From contig JAOUPR010000031.1 in NCBI GenBank assembly GCA_029879725.1, forward strand, positions 1 to 38,497: DNA of 38,497 bases. Reading direction: 5' to 3'. The DNA comes from Gemmatimonadota bacterium (GTDB lineage Bacteria > Gemmatimonadota > Gemmatimonadetes > Longimicrobiales > Gaopeijiaceae). The position numbers and the translations under genes are program-made. Below the pieces are notes generated by a model. That model ran no database searches and was not told the origin of the DNA. It was given only the letters and a program-made list of their open reading frames with translations. Positions 8,844 through 16,310 of this stretch are shown here, piece after piece. The stretch's first letter is position 1. Each line of letters opens with the position of its first letter.

Positions 8844-9263
8844 TCACGTCCCCACCAGCCCGGGGGGCAGGCAGTCGCGCACCCGGAGCGGACGGCGATC
8901 CTCGGGGTTCAGCGGGCACCAGGAGGTGGTGGCCCGGGCCAGGACCGTCCCGTCGGCCTCCCGGCACAGCTCGGTGTGCCGGTCCGAGAGCGTCCGCGTC
9001 CCGCCCTCCACCCAGGTGCGCGCCACGACCCGATCCCGGAGAAGGGCGGAGCTGCGGTACTCGATCTCGTGGCGAACCACCACCCACACCACCCGACCCC
9101 GGAGATCCAGGTCCGCCACGGCCTCCCAGTGCCGGGTCGCCACGTCCTGGACCCACCGCAGGTAGACCAGGTTGTTGACGTGCCCCAGGTCGTCGATGTC
9201 GTCGGGGGATACGGAGTAGACGTACTCGAAGACGGGAGAGCGCACCGCGGGCCTCGCGCTCAC
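8844..9263 (-). CDS. Hotdog-fold acyl-CoA thioesterase
   Basis: 139 residues, typical of 4-hydroxybenzoyl-CoA thioesterase/YbgC/FatA-like hotdog proteins. The key segment [25 protein letters not shown] carries the catalytic acidic residue and the HVNN motif at the start of the central helix. The strands [29 protein letters not shown] and the tail with [20 protein letters not shown] complete the fold. It should hydrolyse an acyl- or aryl-CoA thioester in the cytoplasm; chain length cannot be read from the sequence. The GTG start overlaps the stop of the upstream TolB-like gene (GTGA), so the two are translationally coupled although functionally unrelated at first sight. Confidence 0.88.
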   Translation of the reverse strand: MSARPAVRSPVFEYVYSVSPDDIDDLGHVNNLVYLRWVQDVATRHWEAVADLDLRGRVVWVVVRHEIEYRSSALLRDRVVARTWVEGGTRTLSDRHTELCREADGTVLARATTSWCPLNPEDRRPLRVRDCLPPGLVGT

Positions 9264-11101
9264 CTCTCCGGAGGCGCCGGTGGACGCCGGGCCTCCTCCA
9301 CGATCCGGGCGAACCGGACGTCACCTCTCACGGGATCCCAGACCGGATCCGTGCGGAGGCCGACGGGGGATCCCGCATCCGCCGCCGCGGCCCGGGCCAA
9401 CGACTCGATTGCGCCTTCCACGTCGCCGGACCCGGCGCGGACCGCGGCCAGAAAGGCCTGGGATGCCCCATCGGGGCCCGGCGGCTCCATGCGGAGCCAT
9501 TCCATGAGCGCGGCCCAGTACCCCGAAGCTCCCCGGGATGCGACTCCATCCACGACGGCTCGCACGACCTGTTCGTCGGGAGCCCCGTTCGCGCCGGTCT
9601 TGGCCCATCGTCGGACCGCGGAGACGGCCTCGTCGGTGGCGCCGTCCGCCATGTATGCCTGCACCAGCAACTCCCACGCGCCGGAACCCATCGGATCCAG
9701 CTCCACCACGTCCTCGGCGGAGATCGCCGCCTCGGCGAACTCCCCGAGCTCCATGAGGCCACGCGTCAACTGAAGGAGCTGGGCTTTGGGAATCCCGGCC
9801 TTGGCGGCGGGAACATCCAGCCACATCTCCTCGATGCTCCGGCCCAGTCGCGTCGTGGCCGTCCGCACCGGCGCCGAGGTGCCCTTGCTCCCCGCCGGCC
9901 CGGACGGGAGGTCGAGCTCGTGCATCGTCCGCGTGATCCCCGACAACACTTCCAGCGCCACCTGTGACACGGAATCCAGCAGGACGGCGCGCTCCGCGTC
10001 CCGCCGCGCCAGTTCGAGCTCGGTGGAGTTCATGGCCGGGTCCGCCAGCCCCGCCAGGAAGCGCGAGCCGGCCATTCCCGCCACGGCGGGCGCGAACTCC
10101 GGGTCGATCTCCACCGCCCTGGAAAAGGACTCGAACGCCGCCCGGAATCCCTCGGGGGTACTCCGTTCCATCTCGTGCGCTCCCCGCAGATAGGCCTCCT
10201 GTGCCTCCGGGCGTACGCTCCGGGACGCGGTCTGCACCAGAGCCGAGCTCTCCCGGGGCGTGATCCTGGCCTCCACCCGACGCGCGATGTCCAGAGCGAC
10301 TTCGCTCTGGACGGCGAGGACCTGCTCGACCCCGCGGTCGTATTGCTTGGTCCAGATGTTGGTGCCGCTGGCCGCGTGGATGAGGTGCACCGTGATACGC
10401 ACCTGGTCGCCTTCACGGCGGATGGACCCCTCGATGACCGCGTCGGCCCTCAGGCCGCGCCCCATGACGTCCCGGGCCGTTCCGGTCCCGGCGTACCGCA
10501 TGACCGCGGACCGTGACACCACCCGGAGTCCGGCGATCTGGCTCAGGCGCGTGATGAGCTCATCGTGCATCCCCGCCACGAAGTATGCCTCGCTCTGCTC
10601 TGCCGAGAGGTCGTCGAGGGGGAGAACCGCGAGGGAGCGCACGGGCACTTCCGGATCGTACGCGGCCAGGACCACCTCCCGCCCGCCTTCCTGCGTGGCG
10701 TCACTCCCCACCTGGATCGGCGAGAAGACTCCCTGGTCGCGCAGCCAGAGCGCCAACACCCCCACCGACACCAGGGTCACGCCGAGGAAGGCCACGCGGG
10801 GAAACAGGAGCGAGTACCGCCCCGACGCACCCCCGGGTAGCTCCTCCGTACGACGGATCCCGTCCGCGGTGAAGTCGAACACCCAGGCGGCCGCGGCCGC
10901 GGGAGGAAACGCCAACGTCACCGCCACCACCAGGATCCGGATCGCCGTCGGTCCGAGTCCGAAGGCCGGGAAGACGATCTCCGCGACCTGGAGGAGCACG
11001 AAGGCGGCCGCCGCGTAGGCGAGCGAGAAGCGGGCCACGTGACGTCTCCGGATCTCTTCGAGAAACCGTCGGAGGCCTGCGGTGGAGTGGTTTCGGGTCA
11101 T
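9260..11101 (-). CDS. TolB-like/TPR membrane protein
   Basis: 613 residues. The N-terminus is a cytoplasmic basic stretch (RRFLEEIRRRHVARF), then two adjacent hydrophobic helices (about 25-75, ending AAAWVFDFTADGIRRTEEL) and a third near residue 105 (VAFLGVTLVSVGVLALWL). After this comes a TolB N-terminal/FlgO-like domain (SLAVLPLDDLSAEQSEAYFVAGMHDELITRLSQI with GLRVVSRSAVMRY, and the VIEGSIRREGDQVRITVHLI strand pair). TPR-like helices follow from about residue 300. Gemmatimonadota-type genomes carry many proteins of this layout, often fused to a cyclase or kinase; here no such domain is present. Its role, possibly as a scaffold or in envelope signalling, is inferred. No clear Shine-Dalgarno sequence precedes the ATG. 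Confidence 0.8.
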   Translation of the reverse strand: MTRNHSTAGLRRFLEEIRRRHVARFSLAYAAAAFVLLQVAEIVFPAFGLGPTAIRILVVAVTLAFPPAAAAAWVFDFTADGIRRTEELPGGASGRYSLLFPRVAFLGVTLVSVGVLALWLRDQGVFSPIQVGSDATQEGGREVVLAAYDPEVPVRSLAVLPLDDLSAEQSEAYFVAGMHDELITRLSQIAGLRVVSRSAVMRYAGTGTARDVMGRGLRADAVIEGSIRREGDQVRITVHLIHAASGTNIWTKQYDRGVEQVLAVQSEVALDIARRVEARITPRESSALVQTASRSVRPEAQEAYLRGAHEMERSTPEGFRAAFESFSRAVEIDPEFAPAVAGMAGSRFLAGLADPAMNSTELELARRDAERAVLLDSVSQVALEVLSGITRTMHELDLPSGPAGSKGTSAPVRTATTRLGRSIEEMWLDVPAAKAGIPKAQLLQLTRGLMELGEFAEAAISAEDVVELDPMGSGAWELLVQAYMADGATDEAVSAVRRWAKTGANGAPDEQVVRAVVDGVASRGASGYWAALMEWLRMEPPGPDGASQAFLAAVRAGSGDVEGAIESLARAAAADAGSPVGLRTDPVWDPVRGDVRFARIVEEARRPPAPPER

Positions 11102-11130
11102 GGAAGCTGAGCTACGGGTAGTGCCTGGTC

Positions 11131-11168
11131 GGACGAGGCCCGGTGGGACGAGGCCCGATCGGACAAGG
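11131..11168. repeat. 15-bp-period tandem repeat in divergent promoter region
   Basis: GGACGAGGCCCG occurs at 11131-11142 and again at 11146-11157, and a partial copy GGACAAGG follows at 11161-11168. The period is 15 bp. The repeats lie in the 200-base gap between the divergent TolB-like/TPR gene and the aldo/keto reductase gene. They could be operator half-sites or a short tandem duplication. Nothing else was recognised in this gap apart from the GGAGG ribosome-binding site at 11291. Confidence 0.55.
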
Positions 11169-11301
11169 ATAGACCCCGGCGGGTCGATCCGAAACGTCCG
11201 GACGCCACCTACGCACGATTACGTATGGGGCCACCCGGGCGTATCCCCCTTCTTTGGCATGGGCACCGCACCCCCTTCCCATCCATACACGGAGGATTCT
11301 C

Positions 11302-12150
11302 GTGACGGACACCACCCTGACGATGGAACGACGCGAACTCGGACGCACGGGCCGGACGGTGGGCATCCTCGGGCTGGGCGGAAACCGCCTGCTCGCCACT
11401 CCGGGGAAGCAATCAGAGGCTCACGCGCTCATCGAGGCGGCTGTGGAGATGGGCGTGAACTATTTCGACACGGCTCGCGTCTACGTGGAAAGTGAACGCT
11501 ACCTCGGGCGCGCGCTCCGCCACCGCCGGCCGGACGTGTTCCTCGCCAGCAAGACCCACGCGCGGCGGCGGGATGACGCTCGCGTCCATCTGGACATGAC
11601 GCTTCGGCGCCTCGAGACCGACTATCTGGACCTGTGGCAGCTCCATGACGTGCGCACCCACGAAGAGGTGGATGCCATATTCGCTCCGGGTGGCGCCATC
11701 GAGGTCCTCGCCGAGGAGAAGGCCCGCGGACGGGTGCTCCACCTCGGCGTGACCGGCCACCGAGCCCCCGACGTGATCCGACGGTGTATCGAGTCGTTCG
11801 AATTCGATACGGTCCAGATCCCGGTCAACCCGGCCGAGTACTACTATCGATCCTTCATCGACTCGGTGATTCCGGCCGCCCGTGCGCGGGGGATGGGGAT
11901 CATCGGGATGTACGCATACTGGGGCGGGCGAGTCCGGCATCTCCCGGAGTTCGAGACCGTGGAGCCCTTCCTGCGGTTCTCCCTGTCGCAGGACGTGTCC
12001 TCCGTGCTGGTGGGGTGCGACGGCATCGCTCAACTCGAGGCGAACGTGGAGTACGCCTCCCGTTTCGAGCCCATGCCCGCCGCCGAACAACGCGCGATGA
12101 CGACGCACATGGCCCCATACGCCAACTCCCTCATGTACTACAAGTTCTGA
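11302..12150 (+). CDS. Aldo/keto reductase
   Basis: 282 residues of the AKR superfamily: an NAD(P)H-dependent carbonyl reductase with a cytoplasmic TIM barrel. The GTG at 11302 has GGAGG six bases upstream and is clearly the start. The tetrad can be traced: Asp in NYFDTARVY, Tyr in RVYVES, Lys in LASKTHARRR, His in WQLHDVRTHEE. The first strand is TVGILGLGGNRLL. The C-terminal part (SQDVSSVLVGCDGIAQLEANVEYA) matches the cofactor-binding end of bacterial AKRs that resemble the iron-sulphur-containing oxidoreductase-like group, but the Cys-rich ferredoxin tail of that group is absent. The substrate is unknown. It stands alone, with the Fur-box operon beginning just downstream. Confidence 0.9.
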   Translation: MTDTTLTMERRELGRTGRTVGILGLGGNRLLATPGKQSEAHALIEAAVEMGVNYFDTARVYVESERYLGRALRHRRPDVFLASKTHARRRDDARVHLDMTLRRLETDYLDLWQLHDVRTHEEVDAIFAPGGAIEVLAEEKARGRVLHLGVTGHRAPDVIRRCIESFEFDTVQIPVNPAEYYYRSFIDSVIPAARARGMGIIGMYAYWGGRVRHLPEFETVEPFLRFSLSQDVSSVLVGCDGIAQLEANVEYASRFEPMPAAEQRAMTTHMAPYANSLMYYKF

Positions 12151-12207
12151 ACGCTCCTCCACGGCACGCGGCTCCCCTCCGGCGATACCCTTGACCCGGG
12201 CGGGTGA

Positions 12208-12253
12208 GTAGATGAGATTGTCTTTGTTGAAAATGGTTCTCAATCGCATCTAC
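12208..12253 (+). promoter_or_regulatory. Candidate Fur box within an inverted repeat
   Basis: TGAAAATGGTTCTCA at 12228-12242 matches the 7-1-7 Fur consensus TGATAATnATTATCA at 11 of 14 positions. It is flanked by a longer inverted repeat: 12208-12219 and 12242-12253 are complementary at 11 of 12 positions. The region is markedly AT-rich against its surroundings and ends 15 bases before the apbE start codon. A TTGACC at 12191-12196 could be a -35 element, but no good -10 was found. The role inferred is iron- or other metal-dependent repression of the operon apbE to dsrE. Confidence 0.65.
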
Positions 12254-12268
12254 TGAATAAAACGACCA

Positions 12269-13285
12269 TTGCTCACCCTGTTCCACTCCTCCCTCGCCAC
12301 GGTGCTCCTGGCCACCGCGCTTCCGGACACCGTCGTGCGCGAGGCCTACGTGATGGGTACCGTCCTCCGGATCAAGGTGGAGGCCGCGAGCGACGTGGAG
12401 GCCTTTCGGTCCGCGGAGGCCGTGTTGGCCGAAGTCGAACGCCTCGACGGGCTCCTGAGCACATGGGACCCCGCCAGCGAGATGAGCCGTCTGAATCGGG
12501 CCACTCCGGGCACACCCACGGCCATGAACGCCGAGGTGGCCGCGCTCCTCTTCGAAGTCGAGGAGTGGACCCGTGAGACGGGGCGGGCATTCGACCCCGC
12601 CGTGGGCGCACTCGTGGACGCCTGGGATCTGCGCGGAGCCGGACGCATTCCCGGACCGGACGAACTCGACGCGGTCTCCCGCGCCACCGGCTCCCGGGGA
12701 ATGGCGATCGATCGGCGCGACACCACGAGCACCCGGCAGGACGCCCGCGCATGGATCGACACCGGCGCCTTCGGGAAGGGCGCCGCTCTGCGTTCCGCTC
12801 GCAGGATCCTGGCCGGGTCCGGAGCTTCGCGTGCGTTCCTGGACCTCGGGGGCCAGGCTCTCGTCTGGAGTCGTGGCGTGAGCGCTCCGACCCCCCGCTC
12901 GGTGTGGGTGGCGCATCCGGACCAGCGGTCCACGGCCACCATCCGCCTCGACCTCGACGGAGTCTCGGTCGCCACCAGCGGCACCTCGGAGCGCTTCGTC
13001 GACGTGGGCGGACGGCGCCTCGGTCACATCCTCGACCCGCGGACCGGATTCCCGGCTCCGGCATGGGGAAGCGTCACCGTGGTGCACGCGGACCCCATGG
13101 TAGCAGACGTCCTGGCCACGGCCCTCTACGTGATGGGACCCGTAGAGGGGCTGGCCTGGGCAGAGAAGAGAGGCACGGCAGCCCTCTTCCTCCTCGAGAC
13201 GGCGGGAGACATCGAGCCCTCCTGGACGACTTCCATGGAGGCCTGGCTCGGTCCCGCCACGATTCCATCTACTCAATGGCAATAA
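12269..13285 (+). CDS. apbE: ApbE-family FAD:protein FMN transferase
   Basis: 338 residues. ApbE transfers FMN from FAD to a threonine of a target protein in the periplasm, with Mg. Signature segments are YVMGTVLRIKVEA, WIDTGAFGKGAALR, FLDLGGQALVWS, VATSGTSERFVDVGGRRLGHILDPRTG and the metal-binding ADVLATALYVMG. The short hydrophobic N-terminus (LFHSSLATVLLATALPD) is probably an export signal. The start is a TTG with no clear ribosome-binding site; an in-frame TGA 15 bases upstream excludes a longer protein, and a CTG at 12278 is the only close alternative. It is the first gene of the operon behind the Fur-box candidate. The FMN-binding protein two genes downstream is its obvious substrate. 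Confidence 0.92.
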   Translation: MLTLFHSSLATVLLATALPDTVVREAYVMGTVLRIKVEAASDVEAFRSAEAVLAEVERLDGLLSTWDPASEMSRLNRATPGTPTAMNAEVAALLFEVEEWTRETGRAFDPAVGALVDAWDLRGAGRIPGPDELDAVSRATGSRGMAIDRRDTTSTRQDARAWIDTGAFGKGAALRSARRILAGSGASRAFLDLGGQALVWSRGVSAPTPRSVWVAHPDQRSTATIRLDLDGVSVATSGTSERFVDVGGRRLGHILDPRTGFPAPAWGSVTVVHADPMVADVLATALYVMGPVEGLAWAEKRGTAALFLLETAGDIEPSWTTSMEAWLGPATIPSTQWQ

Positions 13286-13290
13286 GAGTC

Positions 13291-14565
13291 ATGACCGTCA
13301 TAGCCAGAACCGCCAGCACGTTCCTCGTCGCCGTCGCCGTCCTTCTTCCGGCACCCGCCCGCAGCGCGGCCCAGCAGGCCGACTCCACCCGTATCGTCGA
13401 GTTGGAGCGTCGCCTCGACGCGGTCACCCGCGAGTTGGAGCGCATGGGGCTGGGGAGCGACGTCGTGACCGCGGACTCCGCCGTGCACGGCTTCGGACCC
13501 GCGGCCTCCAAGGTCTACCACACCAACCGCGGCGTCTCCATCGGCGGATACGGTGAGATCCTCTACGAGAACCACGCCGGCGAGCGCCAGGACGGCACTC
13601 CCGCCAGCGCCGTCGACCGCTTCGACGCGCTGCGCGTCATCGTGTACGTGGGGTACAAGTTCAACGATCGCCTCCTCTTCAACTCCGAGATCGAGATCGA
13701 GCACGCCAACGAGATCGGGCTCGAGTTCGGGTACCTGGACTACCGGGTCGGCGACAACGTGGGGATCCGGGCAGGGCTCCTCCTCGCTCCCCTCGGACTG
13801 GTGAACGAGCTCCACGAGCCGCCGGTATACCTGGGAACCGAGCGGCCCATCACCGAGAGCGTCATCATCCCCACGACGTGGCGTGAGAACGGGATCGGAC
13901 TGTTCGGAGACGCCGGCGACTTCGCGTGGCGGCTCTACGTGATGAATTCCTTCGACGGAACGAAGTTCACCGCGGACGGGCTGCGGGGAGGGCGTCAGAA
14001 GGGAGCCAAGGCCACCGCCGAAGACGTCGGATTCGCCGGCCGCGTCGACTACACCGGACGCCCGGGACTCCTGGTGGGCGCGTCGTCCTTCGTGGGGAAC
14101 ACGGGCCAGAACCGGGAGGCGGCCGGTGAGACCGTGGATGGGCGCCTGATCGTGTGGGACCTCCACGCCGACTACAAGGTGAACGGATTCGACCTGCGGG
14201 CGCTGGTCGCCGGCGCGCGCATCGAGGACCCCTTCTCCCTGAACGCCCTCATCGGCCTGACCGGAAGCGACGCGGTGGCGGAGGACATGTTGGGATGGTA
14301 CGTGCAGGGCGGATACGACGTCCTTCGCGGCACCGCCTCGGAGCACCAGCTCGTTCCGTACGTCCGGTACGAGAGGGTGAACACCCAGCGCGGGATGGTG
14401 AGCCCCTTCACGGCCGACCCCGCCACCGACCTCACCGTGGTGTCGCTGGGCGCGGCATGGAAGCCCGTGCCCCAGGTGGTCTGGAAGCTGGACTACCAGC
14501 TCCACTCCAACGGAGCGGACACCGGCACGGACCAGTGGAACGTGCAGATGGGGTGGCTCTTCTGA
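13291..14565 (+). CDS. Outer-membrane porin-like beta-barrel protein
   Basis: 424 residues. An ATG at 13276, overlapping the apbE stop, is an alternative start 5 codons earlier; neither has a good ribosome-binding site. The signal peptide ends near PARSAAQQ. A short heptad-like stretch follows (STRIVELERRLDAVTRELERM), as in trimeric porins with an N-terminal coiled coil. The rest is beta-barrel: alternating strands such as GVSIGGYGEILYEN, ALRVIVYVGYKFNDRLLFNSEIEIEHA, GNVGIRAGLLL-like repeats, and the C-terminal strand ending WNVQMGWLF with the terminal Phe expected of BAM substrates. It resembles DcaP/OprP-type porins. Within a Fur-type operon it may admit a metal complex or small electron acceptor; the substrate is not visible in the sequence. 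Confidence 0.85.
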   Translation: MTVIARTASTFLVAVAVLLPAPARSAAQQADSTRIVELERRLDAVTRELERMGLGSDVVTADSAVHGFGPAASKVYHTNRGVSIGGYGEILYENHAGERQDGTPASAVDRFDALRVIVYVGYKFNDRLLFNSEIEIEHANEIGLEFGYLDYRVGDNVGIRAGLLLAPLGLVNELHEPPVYLGTERPITESVIIPTTWRENGIGLFGDAGDFAWRLYVMNSFDGTKFTADGLRGGRQKGAKATAEDVGFAGRVDYTGRPGLLVGASSFVGNTGQNREAAGETVDGRLIVWDLHADYKVNGFDLRALVAGARIEDPFSLNALIGLTGSDAVAEDMLGWYVQGGYDVLRGTASEHQLVPYVRYERVNTQRGMVSPFTADPATDLTVVSLGAAWKPVPQVVWKLDYQLHSNGADTGTDQWNVQMGWLF

Positions 14566-15134
14566 TGCGCACGCTCGCCGTGGCGGCCGTCCTTCTCGCG
14601 ACGGCCGCCGCGCCGGGGGGCGCCTCGGCTCAGGGCCTCACGCAGGACGAGGCGCTGCGCCTGGCATTCCCCACGGCGGACGCCGTGGAGCGCCGCACCG
14701 CCTACCTGGACGACGCTCAGCTCGAACGCGCCCGCGCGCTGGCCGGAACCGGGGTGGAGGTGAAGACCACCGTGGTCACGCATTACGTCGCCACGGTGGC
14801 CGGCGCTCCCCTGGGCGTCGCGTACTTCGACCCGCACCGTGTACGGACCCTCGCCGAGGTCCTGATGATCGTGGTGGACCCCGACGGGCGGATCCGCCGA
14901 ATGGAGGTGGTGTCGTTCCGGGAGCCGCCGGAGTACCGGCCTCCCCCGGGATGGTTGGCCCAGTTCCACGGCCGCGAACTGGACGGAGACCTCTCCCTGA
15001 AGGGGGAGATCCCGAACATCACGGGAGCCACGCTCACCTCCGGTGCCGCCACCGACGCGGCCCGGCGCGTGCTCGCCCTCCATGCCGTCATCGATCCCTT
15101 CGCCTCCAGCGCCGGGGACGAGGACTCACGATGA
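14565..15134 (+). CDS. Periplasmic FMN-binding (flavinylated) protein
   Basis: 189 residues with a signal peptide (VAAVLLATAAAPGGASAQG). It has the FMN-binding domain found in NqrC/RnfG. The flavinylation motif NITGATLTSGAA is seen with Thr156 as the residue that ApbE would modify through a phosphoester bond. The preceding strands (VLMIVVDPDGRIRRMEVVSF, then EPPEYRPP) fit the domain. The aspartate that often precedes the (S/T)GAT motif is not present; the residues there are Pro-Asn-Ile. The ATG overlaps the porin stop (TGATG) and the stop overlaps the next start (ATGA), so synthesis is coupled. The inferred role is a one- or two-electron carrier between the membrane haem protein and an acceptor. 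Confidence 0.9.
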   Translation: MRTLAVAAVLLATAAAPGGASAQGLTQDEALRLAFPTADAVERRTAYLDDAQLERARALAGTGVEVKTTVVTHYVATVAGAPLGVAYFDPHRVRTLAEVLMIVVDPDGRIRRMEVVSFREPPEYRPPPGWLAQFHGRELDGDLSLKGEIPNITGATLTSGAATDAARRVLALHAVIDPFASSAGDEDSR

Positions 15135-16207
15135 ACCCGTTCCAACGCCGCCTCCTCTGGAGCAGCTCCCTCCTCACGGGGATCACGGGGCTGGTGTACT
15201 TCTGGATGAAGTACGCCATGGAGCCCACGGACCCCTGGGCGGTGATCAACCACCCCCTCCAGCCCTGGGTTCTGAAGGCGCACATCCTGGTGGCGCCGGT
15301 GATGGTGTTCTCGGTGGGCCTCATCGGCGCCACGCACATCTGGCGGCACTACGCTCAGCGCGTGCGCGTGGGAAGACGGTCGGGACTCCTGGCCATGTGG
15401 GTGCTCCCCGCCATGGTGATGACCGGATACCTCGTCCAGGCGGTGACACACGAGGGATGGCTCGTCGTGATGGCCTGGACGCACATCGGCACCGGGAGCG
15501 CCTACCTGGCCTCGCTCGTACTCCACCACCGGGTGTTCCGGACGGCGCCCATGGCCGTGGCGCCCTCGCGCGGGAGGGTGGCCGATCCGGTGTCCGCGGG
15601 TTATTCCACCATGACTCCGGAAGCCTTCGAACCCCGTGCACGGAATGGAAACACCATGTCATCGCCTCGGTCCACACTCACTGCCCTTCTCCTCGCCGTG
15701 CTGGCAATCCCCGCGTCCGCCCAGCAGGCCCAGCGTGCCACCGGCCCCGTGATCCAGTCGGGTGGCGCCGTGTTCGAAGTGTCCGACCCGGACTTTCCCA
15801 CACGCATGGACATGGAGTACCGCATCGCGTTCGAGGTGGCCGACGCCTCTCCGGGAGAGGACCAGCTCAACGCCTCGCTCAACACCGTCGCGCGCTTCCT
15901 GAACATGCACGCCGGCGCGGGGATCCCCCGCGACCGCATCCACGCGGCGGTGGTGGTGCACGGGGCGGCGGGGCCCGAACTCCTGGACAACGACGCGTTC
16001 CGAGCACGTACCGGCCGGGACAATCCCAACGTGAAGCTGGTGGAGGAACTCCTGGCGGCCGGTGTCCAGATCGTCCTCTGCGGGCAGACCCAGGCATCGC
16101 GGAACATCCCCCGCGAAGGCCTCATCGACGGCGTGCAGGTGGCTCTGTCGGCCATCACGGCGCTCTACACCTTCCAGACGGACGGCTACCAGGTCAATCC
16201 CTGGTAA
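15131..16207 (+). CDS. Membrane b-type cytochrome-like domain joined to DsrE domain
   Basis: 358 residues in one open frame. Residues 1-140 have four membrane helices. His51 and His69 lie in or at helix 2 and His118 and His132 in helix 4, a pattern that would bind two b-type haems, similar to the DUF4405-type cytochromes that accompany flavinylated proteins. Residues 140-175 form a linker. At Met176 (base 15656) a second signal-like hydrophobic segment begins (TALLLAVLAIPASAQQ), followed by a periplasmic DsrE/F-like domain with AAVVVHGAAGPELL, NPNVKLVEELLAAGVQIVLCGQTQ and SAITALYTFQ. The Cys in LCGQT is the likely active residue. With the N-terminus inside, a fifth helix would put the DsrE domain outside, so a true fusion is topologically sensible. 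Alternatively the DsrE part is a separate gene starting at 15656, where GGAA precedes the ATG. Confidence 0.82.
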   Translation: MNPFQRRLLWSSSLLTGITGLVYFWMKYAMEPTDPWAVINHPLQPWVLKAHILVAPVMVFSVGLIGATHIWRHYAQRVRVGRRSGLLAMWVLPAMVMTGYLVQAVTHEGWLVVMAWTHIGTGSAYLASLVLHHRVFRTAPMAVAPSRGRVADPVSAGYSTMTPEAFEPRARNGNTMSSPRSTLTALLLAVLAIPASAQQAQRATGPVIQSGGAVFEVSDPDFPTRMDMEYRIAFEVADASPGEDQLNASLNTVARFLNMHAGAGIPRDRIHAAVVVHGAAGPELLDNDAFRARTGRDNPNVKLVEELLAAGVQIVLCGQTQASRNIPREGLIDGVQVALSAITALYTFQTDGYQVNPW

Positions 16208-16260
16208 CCGCGGGGCGCCGCGGCCGCGACCCGGTCCGGCGAATCACTCCCCGTGAAGAA

Positions 16261-16290
16261 CGGGGTCCGGGCCTTCGGCCCCGGACCCCG
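16261..16290. terminator. Bidirectional terminator hairpin between convergent genes
   Basis: An inverted repeat with about 13 paired bases, one bulged C and a short TTC loop, in the 103-base gap between the DsrE-domain gene (plus) and rtcB (minus). No U-tract follows on either strand. Its position between two converging stops supports a terminating role. Confidence 0.65.
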
Positions 16291-16310
16291 CCCCTGACGC
16301 TTGAGCCCCC

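Noticed and set aside
15656..16207. DsrE domain as a separate gene starting at 15656
   Set aside because: Possible, but no stop separates it from the membrane domain and topology permits a fusion, so one CDS was annotated and the alternative noted there.
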